In this document: positions 1-6,634 of the stretch, in pieces
Numbering within the stretch: the first letter of the stretch is position 1
How the letters are laid out: each line of letters opens with the position of its first letter
Source of the DNA: an uncultured Clostridia bacterium
GTDB taxonomy: Bacteria; Bacillota; Clostridia; Oscillospirales; Acutalibacteraceae
DNA length: 8,293 nt
Direction: 5' to 3'
Assembly: GCA_937884625.1 (NCBI GenBank)
Contig: CALGCE010000177.1
Coordinates: forward strand, 1-8,293
Notes under the pieces: generated by a model
Told to the model about the DNA's origin: nothing
The model's database searches: none
The model's input: only the letters and a program-made list of their open reading frames with translations
Made by a program: the position numbers and the translations under genes

Positions 1-135
1 ATGAATGTATATTTAGTTGTCAAAGTGCGGTGTGGAGTTTTGCCCCACAACCCCTTACCGCAACTTTTGAGGTCAAAAAGCGAAGTAGTTTTTTGAAAAA
101 AATAAAAAATTTTTTTCTGCATATTTCCACCTCCG
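1..135. other. Non-coding AT-rich stretch at window edge, downstream of the lysS terminators
   Basis: I see no convincing gene here. A short plus-strand frame opening at 30 runs through two terminator hairpins, has no Shine-Dalgarno site and resembles nothing, so it is rejected. A 7-bp hairpin (arms 31-37 and 43-49) pairs better on the minus strand, where its one mismatch becomes G-U, but it has no U-tract after it. On the minus strand a TTGACA hexamer lies at 23-18, exactly 17 bases before the window edge. It could be a -35 box whose -10 lies outside, but this cannot be judged from the window. Confidence 0.4.
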
Positions 136-171
136 AAAATAAAAAAAGCCTGCCGAAATCAATCGACAGGC
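136..171 (-). terminator. Intrinsic terminator, distal of a tandem pair after lysS
   Basis: A 9-bp stem (arms 148-156 and 163-171, loop AATCAA) is followed, reading the minus strand, by a run of seven T (147-141) and further T-rich sequence. One position is a C/A mismatch on the plus strand but a G-U pair on the minus strand. The U-tract side and the wobble direction both point to minus-strand termination, downstream of greA-lysS. Confidence 0.8.
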
Positions 172-174
172 GTA

Positions 175-217
175 ACGAAAAAAAGAGACCCACTATCTTG
201 TTCGGTAGTGAGTCTCT
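175..217 (-). terminator. Intrinsic terminator, proximal of a tandem pair after lysS
   Basis: A 12-bp stem (arms 184-195 and 206-217) with a 10-base loop is followed on the minus strand by a run of T just left of 184. As in its partner, the single plus-strand mismatch becomes a G-U pair on the minus strand. It lies about 150 bases beyond the lysS stop codon, so the pair would end the greA-lysS transcript. Confidence 0.8.
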
Positions 218-238
218 CTTAAAGAACTATGATGATAT

Positions 239-343
239 TTGATTAGTTATGAGGATTTACACATTTACCAGTACAAAATCGGAGATTATGTGGTGATAAA
301 TGGAGATGAAAATGGTGACGAACTATACTGTAAGTCTCCATAA
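239..343 (+). CDS. Possible 34-residue small ORF or gene remnant (doubtful)
   Basis: A short plus-strand frame is open from an in-frame TGA just upstream (near 230-235) to TAA at 341-343. It contains the protein-like string KIGDYVVINGDENGDELYC. The only usable start is TTG at 239, and no Shine-Dalgarno site precedes it. It sits between the lysS stop and the minus-strand terminators and so would be transcribed against them. The wording (alternating hydrophobic residues, acidic GDENGDE turn) looks more like the end of a real small domain than random translation, so a remnant or a fragment of an unannotated small protein is possible. Function unknown; I would not annotate it without homologs. 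Confidence 0.2.
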   Translation: MISYEDLHIYQYKIGDYVVINGDENGDELYCKSP

Positions 344-363
344 ACCTCCGAAATCCTACTCGC

Positions 364-1854
364 TTAGTCCAACGGCTTCATTGTCGGGAAGAGGAGTACA
401 TCACGGATGGAGGCACTGTTTGTAAGCAACATTACAAGTCTGTCCACACCGAATCCCAAACCGCCTGTTGGGGGCATACCGTATTCGAGTGCGGTAACGT
501 AATCGTAATCTACCTCTGATTTACAATCAGGGTCGGCCAAACGTTTTGCCTCGACCTGCTTTTCAAAACGCTCTTTTTGGTCTATTGGGTCATTCAGTTC
601 ACTGAATGCGTTGCCATATTCGGTTGCATTTATAAAATACTCGAAACGTTCGGTAAACGCAGGGTCATTCGGTTTACGTTTTGCAAGGGGACTGTTTTCT
701 ACGGGATAGTCATAAATAAATGTAGGTTGGATTAACTTTTCTTCAACAAACGCATCAAACAGTTCTGCTAAAACGGTGCCTTTTGTTGCATTCTCAGGGA
801 CTTCAACGTGCATTGCCTTTGCACAGTTTCTTGCGTCTTCATCGTTTTTCCAGTCATTGTAATCGCAACCCGAATACTTCTTGACCGCCTCAACCATAGT
901 AAGACGCTCCCAATGTCCCATATCGATTTCTATACCTTGATAATTGATTTTTTTGCTACCGCAAATTTTCTCGGCAAGCATAGAATAAAGTTCCTCAACT
1001 AAATCCATCATACCGTAATAATCGGTAAATGCCTGATAAAGTTCTATTGTGGTAAATTCGGGGTTATGCTTTGTATCCATACCCTCGTTCCTGAAAATTC
1101 TGCCTACTTCGTATACTTTATGCATACCGCCGACTATCAGTCTTTTAAGATACAATTCGGTTTCTATTCTTAAATACATATCCATATCGAGTGTGTTATG
1201 ATGTGTCTTAAACGGACGCGCAGATGCACCGATTTCTATCGGCACTAAAATAGGCGTATCAACCTCTAAAAAGCCCTTAGAATCAAGATAAGAGCGGATT
1301 TCACTAAGTATTTTAGAACGCTTGATAAATGTATCTCTTACCTCGGGATTAACGATTAAATCAACGTAACGCTGGCGGTAGCGTGTATCGGTATCTTTAA
1401 GACCGTGAAATTTTTCGGGAAGAGGTAACAGTGACTTTGCCAAAAGTTCAATATGTTGTGCGTGTACCGATATTTCACCCGTTTGCGTCTTAAAAACATA
1501 ACCTTTTACGCCTATTACATCGCCAATATCCCATTTTTTGAATGACATATAGTCTTCTTCGCCGACGTCGTCACGGCGTACATAAAGTTGAATATCTCCG
1601 TCACCGTCCCTGAAACCTACGAAACTTGCTTTGCCCATAATACGGCGACTTATAATACGTCCGCCAAGTGATACTGTTTTACCCTCAAACTCTTCATAGT
1701 TATTTTTTATTTCAACCGATGAGGAATCAATATCATATTTTGTTTTCATAAAAGGGTCGTTACCCGACTCGCAAAGAGCGGTCAGTTTATCACGGCGAAC
1801 CTGTAATATTTCGCTTAAATCCTGTTCATTTTGTGCATTTACATTTTCATTCAT
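364..1854 (-). CDS. lysS: Lysyl-tRNA synthetase, class II
   Basis: This cytoplasmic enzyme attaches lysine to tRNA-Lys using ATP. The 496-residue length is normal for the bacterial class II enzyme. An N-terminal OB-fold anticodon-binding domain covers roughly residues 55-145. The catalytic core follows, with motif 1 near 195-203 (FLEVDTPIL), motif 2 at 251-268 (GRIFRNEGMDTKHNPEFT) and motif 3 at 465-477 (GLGFGVDRLVMLL). Before motif 2 it reads PIEIGASARPF and RIETELYLKRL where E. coli has PGGASARPF and RIAPELYLKRL; I take this as lineage variation. The ATG start is preceded by GAGAGG at 1869-1864 on the minus strand at good spacing. It is the second gene after greA, 74 bases away, and shares its promoter unless the intergenic hairpin stops polymerase. 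Two tandem terminators lie downstream. Identification is very secure. Confidence 0.98.
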   Translation of the reverse strand: MNENVNAQNEQDLSEILQVRRDKLTALCESGNDPFMKTKYDIDSSSVEIKNNYEEFEGKTVSLGGRIISRRIMGKASFVGFRDGDGDIQLYVRRDDVGEEDYMSFKKWDIGDVIGVKGYVFKTQTGEISVHAQHIELLAKSLLPLPEKFHGLKDTDTRYRQRYVDLIVNPEVRDTFIKRSKILSEIRSYLDSKGFLEVDTPILVPIEIGASARPFKTHHNTLDMDMYLRIETELYLKRLIVGGMHKVYEVGRIFRNEGMDTKHNPEFTTIELYQAFTDYYGMMDLVEELYSMLAEKICGSKKINYQGIEIDMGHWERLTMVEAVKKYSGCDYNDWKNDEDARNCAKAMHVEVPENATKGTVLAELFDAFVEEKLIQPTFIYDYPVENSPLAKRKPNDPAFTERFEYFINATEYGNAFSELNDPIDQKERFEKQVEAKRLADPDCKSEVDYDYVTALEYGMPPTGGLGFGVDRLVMLLTNSASIRDVLLFPTMKPLD

Positions 1855-1886
1855 TTGAAACTTCCTCTCAAAAGGGAATTAACCTG

Positions 1887-1920
1887 ATATAATAAATAGG
1901 GCAGACGGTAAGACTGCCCT
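1887..1920 (-). terminator. Weak intrinsic terminator or processing hairpin between greA and lysS
   Basis: A perfect 7-bp stem (AGGGCAG at 1898-1904, CTGCCCT at 1914-1920) starts nine bases after the greA stop on the minus strand and is followed by ATTTATTATAT. The tail is T-rich but broken by A, so termination would be partial. It could lower lysS expression relative to greA or protect the greA mRNA end. No separate lysS promoter is obvious in the 74-base gap. Confidence 0.5.
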
Positions 1921-1928
1921 GAAAAGAA

Positions 1929-2402
1929 TTATTTGGATATATTCAGTATTTTCAGTTTGATTTCGCCTGCCGGTGCTTCCACAATTACTTCATCACCGAC
2001 TTTTTTACCGATAAGTGCTTTTCCTACTGGGGATTCATCTGATATTTTATTGTTTCTGGGGTCTGCCTCGGTAGAGCCGACTACTCTGTATTCACACTCT
2101 TCGTCGTATTCTTCGTCATAAACCTTGACCTTAACTCCTACCATAACGGTTTTGGCTTTACCTTTTATATCGGAAATAATTTCGACGTTTTTAAGCATAG
2201 CCTCGATTTCGACTATTCTTGCCTCAATTTTTGCTTGTTCGTTTTTTGCCTCGTCGTATTCGCTGTTTTCGGACAGGTCACCGTAACCACGAGCGATTTT
2301 TATTTTTTCTGCTATATCGGCACGACCTACTGTTTTTAAATTTTCTAACTCTTGCTGTAATTTTTTAAGACCGTCATCTGTTATTTTTATAGACTTAGCC
2401 AA
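1929..2402 (-). CDS. greA: Transcription elongation factor GreA
   Basis: GreA enters the secondary channel of RNA polymerase and stimulates cleavage of backtracked RNA, rescuing stalled complexes. From the chosen start the protein has 157 residues, matching the usual ~158. The N-terminal antiparallel coiled coil (about residues 5-75) carries the tip motif [17 protein letters not shown], with the conserved acidic pair D42 and E45. The C-terminal FKBP-like domain ends in [24 protein letters not shown]. The start is taken as TTG at 2402, giving [12 protein letters not shown]. The in-frame GTG at 2414 lies inside the Shine-Dalgarno sequence AAAGGTGG (2418-2411), which is spaced eight bases from the TTG. 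It is first in a leftward unit with lysS, and a consensus promoter lies upstream. Very secure. Confidence 0.97.
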   Translation of the reverse strand: MAKSIKITDDGLKKLQQELENLKTVGRADIAEKIKIARGYGDLSENSEYDEAKNEQAKIEARIVEIEAMLKNVEIISDIKGKAKTVMVGVKVKVYDEEYDEECEYRVVGSTEADPRNNKISDESPVGKALIGKKVGDEVIVEAPAGEIKLKILNISK

Positions 2403-2410
2403 TGAAAAAA

Positions 2411-2418
2411 CCACCTTT
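2411..2418 (-). promoter_or_regulatory. Ribosome binding site deciding the greA start
   Basis: On the minus strand AAAGGTGG lies eight bases before TTG at 2402. It overlaps the in-frame GTG at 2414-2412, so that GTG cannot be the real start. This supports TTG initiation. Confidence 0.8.
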
Positions 2419-2454
2419 TAATATATTTACATAACAAATAGAGTATTATCCATT

Positions 2455-2483
2455 ATTATATTATTATTAGTCCAATATGTCAA
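2455..2483 (-). promoter_or_regulatory. Consensus sigma-A promoter for greA-lysS
   Basis: On the minus strand TTGACA (2483-2478) and TATAAT (2460-2455) are separated by exactly 17 bases. Both hexamers match the consensus perfectly. The expected transcript start is near 2448, leaving a leader of about 45 bases before the greA TTG. The AT-rich sequence upstream of the -35 (toward 2510) could help as an UP element. Confidence 0.85.
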
Positions 2484-2521
2484 GTTTTAAATGTTATATT
2501 AACCAATTGTTGTAAAAAATC

Positions 2522-2551
2522 TTGACAACAGGCACACAATAAATATATACT
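2522..2551 (+). promoter_or_regulatory. Sigma-A promoter for the sugar transferase-cohesin operon
   Basis: TTGACA (2522-2527) and TATACT (2546-2551) are spaced 18 bases apart on the plus strand. The start would be near 2558, about 30 bases before the ATG at 2589. Its -35 lies about 40 bases from the -35 of the divergent greA promoter, so the two polymerases would bind back to back. Confidence 0.75.
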
Positions 2552-2588
2552 ATACCTAACGAATTATCACTTTTGAGTGGGTTTTAAT

Positions 2589-3971
2589 ATGAAGTTATTA
2601 ATTCAGTTGCGAAAAACGGTTATGCTTTTTGTAAAGATTATGATTGTAGTTGCGGTTACTGCCGGATTTGTAGAAGTTTGGAATATTCACTATGCACAAA
2701 CTCTTTTCAGCAGTCGGGGCAACTACGTAGTAATTTTTTCATTTGTTCTCATTTTTTATTTGCTTTCCTCGTTATACGGTGCATTTAACATAGGCATATA
2801 CCGAATACACGAAATAATATACAGTTTTTCACTTGCGGTTGTCTTTACCAATATCGTTATGTATTTGGAATTGAGCCTTATAGCACGTGAATTGGTAGCA
2901 CCGCAACCGATGATATTCGGCATTTGCTATCAAGTAATTATAGTGGCGTTGGGTTCGTGCTGTGCCAATATAATCTATTTTAAGATGTACGATGCAAGAA
3001 AAGTCGTTGCGATTTTCAGTGACGATACTTCCGGATTTGAACTGATAAAAAAAATGTCACGTATATCCGAGCGGTTTAATATTGAATGCGGACTTAATGC
3101 CGAGCGTACGGATATGGCACAGATAAAGCACCAGATAGATAAATATGAGGCGGTAGTAATATGCGGTATTGATAAAAATTTGCAAAAAGAAATAATGTCG
3201 TATTGCTATAAAAATCAAAAGCGAACCTATATACTGCCTGATATAACGGATATTATTTTAAATAACAGTTATGAAATACAGATAGATGATACTCCTGTTT
3301 TTATGAGCCGTAACAGGGGACTTACGATGGAACAGGCACTTTTCAAAAGAATATTTGATATTGTTATATCTGCGATATGTTTAATAATTTCAAGTCCGAT
3401 TATGTTGGTTTGTGCTATTGCAATAAAACTTGACGACGGCGGACCGATATTTTTCAAGCAAAACAGGATTACGAAAGATAATAAAATATTTAATATATTT
3501 AAGTTCCGTTCTATGATAGTTGATGCGGATAAAGACGGTGCCAAAAAAGCGGTAAACGATGACGACCGTATAACCCGTGTAGGCAGGGTAATCCGTGCGT
3601 GTAGGGTGGACGAGTTACCGCAACTTATAAACGTTTTAAAGGGCGATATGTCTATGGTGGGACCACGTCCCGAAAGAATAGAGAACGTTTACGAGTATAC
3701 AAATAAGTATCCGGAATTTGAATTGCGTCATAAGGTCAAGGCAGGACTTACGGGTTTTGCACAGTTGTACGGTAAATATAACACTTCGCCTGAGGACAAG
3801 TTAAATATGGACCTTATGTATATAGAAACATATTCTTTGTTGCAGGACTTAAAACTTATGGCACTCACGCTTAAAGTTTTGTTTATGAAGGAAAGTACAG
3901 AAGGTTTTGATGAAAAAGCAAATGAAAATGTCAGAGCATCTAATTCATATAAAATGAATGAGGATAAATAA
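2589..3971 (+). CDS. Polyprenyl-phosphate sugar-1-phosphate transferase (priming glycosyltransferase, WbaP/EpsE-like)
   Basis: This membrane enzyme is predicted to move a sugar-1-phosphate from a nucleotide sugar to undecaprenyl phosphate, the first step of capsule, exopolysaccharide or surface glycan assembly. From ATG 2589 it has 460 residues, normal for the long polytopic form. About four transmembrane segments lie in residues 8-130. A Rossmann-like middle region (about 136-235) follows, then the bacterial sugar transferase domain (about 252-445). That domain has a re-entrant membrane helix at about 257-280, KFRSM at 305-309, the catalytic DE pair in VDELPQL (D341, E342), and VGPRPE at 357-362. 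An in-frame GTG at 2577 lies inside the weak Shine-Dalgarno GAGTGGG, so ATG 2589 is preferred. It is the first gene of an operon with the cohesin-like protein. Family is secure; the sugar cannot be told. Confidence 0.93.
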   Translation: MKLLIQLRKTVMLFVKIMIVVAVTAGFVEVWNIHYAQTLFSSRGNYVVIFSFVLIFYLLSSLYGAFNIGIYRIHEIIYSFSLAVVFTNIVMYLELSLIARELVAPQPMIFGICYQVIIVALGSCCANIIYFKMYDARKVVAIFSDDTSGFELIKKMSRISERFNIECGLNAERTDMAQIKHQIDKYEAVVICGIDKNLQKEIMSYCYKNQKRTYILPDITDIILNNSYEIQIDDTPVFMSRNRGLTMEQALFKRIFDIVISAICLIISSPIMLVCAIAIKLDDGGPIFFKQNRITKDNKIFNIFKFRSMIVDADKDGAKKAVNDDDRITRVGRVIRACRVDELPQLINVLKGDMSMVGPRPERIENVYEYTNKYPEFELRHKVKAGLTGFAQLYGKYNTSPEDKLNMDLMYIETYSLLQDLKLMALTLKVLFMKESTEGFDEKANENVRASNSYKMNEDK

Positions 3972-3993
3972 AAACAGTTAAAGGAGAATTTAT

Positions 3994-4584
3994 ATGAACA
4001 AAAAATTAGTATTAGGTATTATAGCAGGGGTTGTGGCACTTATTATTATTGCCGTATCGGCGGTAGCAATATTAAAGCATTTTGACGTAAATATACTTAA
4101 AAAAGATGAGCAGTCTTCTTCGTCGGTTTCAGATTTGGGTGATAACAGTAAAGATAACGGCAGTACGCAAAACGGTGAAGATGTTGTGAAAAAAGGCAGT
4201 GTAAAGACGCCTGCAATTAAGACAACTAATAACGAAACTATTAAAGTACCCGTAAAGATAGATGAAAATCCGGGCATATGGGGCTGTCAGTTTAATTTTG
4301 ATTATGATACTAACGTGTTTGAGTATGTAGGTTATGAAAACGGAAATCTTTTTGAAGAGTGTGACGTTAATGTGAAAAACGGTGTAATAAGGAGTTTGGC
4401 AACAAAAACCGACCTTGAAAATACAAAAAAGAACGGGACAATAATAACATTTGAGTTAAAAATAAAGGAAGATGCACCGAAAGGTACATACGAACTTAAA
4501 CTCAGGGACGATTCTCAAATGGTTAACATAGAAGAACAGATAGTAAGTCCTAAAATAAACATCGGCAAGGTAACGGTAGAATAA
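3994..4584 (+). CDS. Membrane-anchored protein with a single cohesin-like domain
   Basis: The 196-residue protein has a short basic start (MNKK), one hydrophobic segment at about 5-27, a Ser/Asn/Asp-rich linker at about 38-68 with SSSS, and a beta-rich domain at about 70-196. That domain opens with VPVKIDENPGIWGCQFNFDY and VFEYVGYENGNLF, and later has GTIITFELKIKEDAPKGTYEL. This order is typical of cohesin, the module that binds dockerin in cellulosomes; cohesin-like domains also occur in non-cellulosomal surface proteins. There is no lipobox and no sortase signal, so the uncleaved N-terminal helix should tether it outside the membrane. Its start has a strong Shine-Dalgarno AAAGGAG (3980-3986), 22 bases after the transferase stop, so the two are co-transcribed. 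No dockerin is encoded nearby, so the partner is unknown. Cohesin fold is likely; role is inference. Confidence 0.8.
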   Translation: MNKKLVLGIIAGVVALIIIAVSAVAILKHFDVNILKKDEQSSSSVSDLGDNSKDNGSTQNGEDVVKKGSVKTPAIKTTNNETIKVPVKIDENPGIWGCQFNFDYDTNVFEYVGYENGNLFEECDVNVKNGVIRSLATKTDLENTKKNGTIITFELKIKEDAPKGTYELKLRDDSQMVNIEEQIVSPKINIGKVTVE

Positions 4585-4595
4585 CCGATAACTTT

Positions 4596-4636
4596 AAAAA
4601 TCCGAATGCGGTATGCATTCGGATTTTTTATTTTTC
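4596..4636 (+). terminator. Strong intrinsic terminator of the transferase-cohesin operon
   Basis: A 14-base arm (4596-4609) pairs perfectly with 4615-4628 around a GGTAT loop. The core is ATCCGAATGC/GCATTCGGAT, followed by TTTTTTATTTTT. It starts 11 bases after the cohesin-like gene stop. The A-run on the left could make it work for the minus strand as well, but no converging gene is present. Confidence 0.92.
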
Positions 4637-4704
4637 CTCAAACATTTTTACCCTTGTTTTAACATATATTGTATCAGTGCAAAAAAGAAAGGCGAGGAAA
4701 GAAA

Positions 4705-5511
4705 ATGAAAGACTTTTATCCTGAGGGCTGGTTGAAAGATACTGCGGAAAATAGGAGAAATATGATGTCACCTTCTGCATTGGCACAGGCACAAATAAAC
4801 GGTACAGTGCTTGAATCAAAGGTGCTGATGTGCGATGCAGAGCATAATATGACGGTAGACCTTGCAGGAATAACGGGTATCATTCCAAGAAGCGAGGGAG
4901 CAATTGGTATAACGGAGGGAACTACAAAAGATATAGCACTTATATCGAGGGTGGGCAGACCTGTTTGTTTTACTGTGACGGAATTAAATACCGATGCTAC
5001 AGGGAGAATTTATGCACTCCTTTCGAGAAAAAATGCTCAAAAAAAGTGCCTTAAATACATAATGGAAACGAAAATGTCCGGCGATGTAATAGATGCAAAA
5101 ATTACGCATCTTGAAAGTTTCGGTGCATTTTGTGATATAGGTTGCGGTAATGTGGCACTGCTTCCCATTGATGCGATTTCGGTATCGAGAATATCGCATC
5201 CGAGCGATAGGTTCAGGGTCGGTGACGATATAAGGGCGGTAATAAAGAGTATTACGCCTGACGGCAGAATAACCCTTAGTTTAAAGGAACTTTTAGGAAC
5301 TTGGGAAGAAAACGCCGACTTGTTTTTGCAGGGGCAGACGGTGTCGGGTATAGTAAGAAGTGTAGAGGACTACGGTATATTTATCGAACTTACTTCAAAT
5401 TTAGCAGGACTTGCAGAGCCTAAATCAAACGTAAGGGTAGGTCAGCAGGCGAGTGTATATATTAAGAGTATTATACCTGAAAAAATGAAAATCAAACTGA
5501 TAGTAATAGAC
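4705..5511 (+). other. S1-domain RNA-binding protein, N-terminal part (3' truncated at the joint)
   Basis: This half reads as the small S1-repeat protein common in Clostridia, related in fold to ribosomal protein S1, RpsA-like and IspH-S1 proteins. It opens with MKDFYPEGWL, and a first region (about residues 30-115) contains VLMCDAEHNMTVDLAGITGIIPRSE, a degenerate S1-like barrel. Two clear S1 repeats follow: about 125-195 (GDVIDAKITHLESFGAFCDIG to ITLSLKELLGTW) and about 205-268 (GQTVSGIVRSVEDYGIFIEL to KIKLIVID). The second repeat is nearly complete, so only a short native tail, perhaps tens of residues, is lost. It probably binds RNA in the cytoplasm; a precise role is not known to me. It follows the operon terminator at 4596-4636, so it should have its own promoter in 4637-4690, where I see no clear consensus. 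Confidence 0.8.
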
Positions 5512-6633
5512 AGTTTTGCCTGCGACATCGATGAAGATGTAATTAAGATGATGGCTGATGTGATGGCGGACGGAGGCTTTCTGGAAGCCGGCTATGAGTA
5601 TCTCAACCTTGATGATTGCTGGCACGGCACACGTGATGAAAACGGCTTCATCCAGTGCGATCCTGTGAAATTCCCTTCAGGTATGAAGGCACTGGTAGAC
5701 TATATCCACAGCCGCGGCCTCAAGGTCGGCCTGTACAGTGATGCCGGATGGCATACGTGCGGGGGACGCGAAGGCAGTCTGGGCCACGAGTTCCAGGATG
5801 CTATCCAGTATGCTAAGTGGGGTATCGACTACCTGAAGTATGACTGGTGCAACACCGAGAATATCCAGGGTCCTGGTGCTTACAAACTGATGTCTACCGC
5901 CTTGAAGCAGGCAGGTCGTCCGATCCTCTTCAGCATGTGCGAATGGGGTGATACTAAGGGTTATGAGTATGGCGCACCCCTGGCTCACTCATGGCGTACT
6001 ACAGGCGATATCTGGGCTCACTTCGACGGTATTCTCGATAAGGGAAGCTGGCACGCTAATGGCGTGATGCAGAACGTAGAGATCAACGCCAAGCTCCGTA
6101 AGTATGCTGGTCCTGACCATTGGAACGATCCTGATATGCTTGAGGTCGGCAACGGTATGAGCTTTGCTGAGGACCGTGCACACTTCTCGCTCTGGTGTAT
6201 GATGGCAGCTCCATTGATTCTCGGTAATGATCTCAACAATATGAGCGACGAGACCTTCAGCATCATCACCAACCGTGAGGCTATCGCCGTCGATCAGGAC
6301 AGCCTCGGCATCCAGGGTATGCGCATCGAGCAGAAGGACAGCATTGAGGTTTGGCTCAAGCCTCTCGCTGGCGATGACTGGGCCTTCTGCCTCCTCAACC
6401 GCAGCATTACCCCTAAGGACGTCACCCTCGATTGGGAGCGCTGGAATACCGTCGATGAGGAAGTCTCTCAGCGTGCCATTTCCTTTACGGATGATGTCTA
6501 TCAGTGGCGCAACCTCTGGTGGAAGGGCAAGAAACCTCAGGTCGGTCTTACTCGCTCGAAGAAACCTCAAACGGTCAGCATCCCTGGCCATGACGTGGTG
6601 CTTTATCGCTTGACCAAGCAGCTGAAGAAGTAA
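4705..6633 (+). CDS. Chimeric reading frame: S1 RNA-binding protein joined to GH27 alpha-galactosidase
   Basis: A single open frame of 642 codons joins two unrelated protein families. Residues 1-269 (to position 5511) are a Clostridia-type S1 RNA-binding protein, and residues 270-642 are a GH27 glycoside hydrolase of Bacteroidetes type. The start is ATG 4705, preceded by GAGG at 4694-4697; an in-frame TTG at 4669 lacks such a site. There is no linker, no signal peptide for a secreted hydrolase, and the hydrolase lacks its first active-site strand. Composition and codon choice change at the joint: AT-ending codons before, GC-ending codons after. The downstream neighbours are also of Bacteroidetes type. 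I infer a chimeric contig rather than a natural fusion. Positions of the two halves are listed separately. Confidence 0.85.
   Translation: MKDFYPEGWLKDTAENRRNMMSPSALAQAQINGTVLESKVLMCDAEHNMTVDLAGITGIIPRSEGAIGITEGTTKDIALISRVGRPVCFTVTELNTDATGRIYALLSRKNAQKKCLKYIMETKMSGDVIDAKITHLESFGAFCDIGCGNVALLPIDAISVSRISHPSDRFRVGDDIRAVIKSITPDGRITLSLKELLGTWEENADLFLQGQTVSGIVRSVEDYGIFIELTSNLAGLAEPKSNVRVGQQASVYIKSIIPEKMKIKLIVIDSFACDIDEDVIKMMADVMADGGFLEAGYEYLNLDDCWHGTRDENGFIQCDPVKFPSGMKALVDYIHSRGLKVGLYSDAGWHTCGGREGSLGHEFQDAIQYAKWGIDYLKYDWCNTENIQGPGAYKLMSTALKQAGRPILFSMCEWGDTKGYEYGAPLAHSWRTTGDIWAHFDGILDKGSWHANGVMQNVEINAKLRKYAGPDHWNDPDMLEVGNGMSFAEDRAHFSLWCMMAAPLILGNDLNNMSDETFSIITNREAIAVDQDSLGIQGMRIEQKDSIEVWLKPLAGDDWAFCLLNRSITPKDVTLDWERWNTVDEEVSQRAISFTDDVYQWRNLWWKGKKPQVGLTRSKKPQTVSIPGHDVVLYRLTKQLKK
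5500..5521. other. Junction between Clostridia-like and Bacteroidetes-like DNA
   Basis: The S1 reading ends in KIKLIVID and the GH27 reading starts at SFACDIDE, placing the joint at about 5509-5517. The sequence there is GACAGTTTTGCC. If the native GH27 read ...WNSFACD, its DNA could be AACAGTTTTGCC, so the two parents may share roughly nine bases at the joint. That shared stretch is inferred, not seen. No inverted repeat, target duplication or integrase gene is visible near it. Confidence 0.8.
5512..6633 (+). other. GH27 alpha-galactosidase, 5' truncated
   Basis: GH27 enzymes release terminal alpha-galactose from raffinose-type sugars and galactomannans by a retaining mechanism. The part present (373 residues) begins SFACDIDEDVIK, the sequence that normally follows the GWNSWN strand. 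Substrate-binding LDDCWHG follows, with D303-D304 of the joined frame. KYDWCN holds the expected nucleophile D380, and SWRTTGDIW holds the expected acid/base D435. DHWNDPDML and APLILGNDL are also family-typical, and a C-terminal beta domain ends LYRLTKQLKK. Missing are the signal peptide and the GWNSW strand, whose Trp lines the active site, so this copy should not work as read. In Bacteroidetes such enzymes are usually periplasmic or outer-membrane lipoproteins. It ends with tandem stops TAATAA. Family assignment is very secure. Confidence 0.93.
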
Positions 6634-6634
6634 T

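Noticed and set aside
31..49. Hairpin near the left edge as a third lysS terminator
   Set aside because: The 7-bp stem has no U-tract on either strand.
30..242. 70-codon plus-strand frame beginning MWSFAPQ
   Set aside because: It crosses both minus-strand terminator hairpins, has Lys/Asn/Phe-rich AT-driven composition, no ribosome binding site and no recognisable motif.
4669..4704. TTG at 4669 as start of the S1 protein
   Set aside because: The 12 added residues (MYQCKKERRGKK) are simply the translated ribosome binding region. ATG 4705 has a GAGG site and gives the family-like start MKDFYPEGWL.
5989..6591. 200-codon minus-strand frame within the alpha-galactosidase
   Set aside because: It is antisense to a coding region with clear GH27 motifs, is long only because of the GC-rich codon pattern, and shows no family motif.
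4705..6633. A new natural enzyme combining RNA-binding S1 domains with alpha-galactosidase
   Set aside because: The hydrolase lacks an active-site strand and secretion signal, base composition changes at the joint, and flanking genes on each side belong to different phyla. A chimera explains this better.
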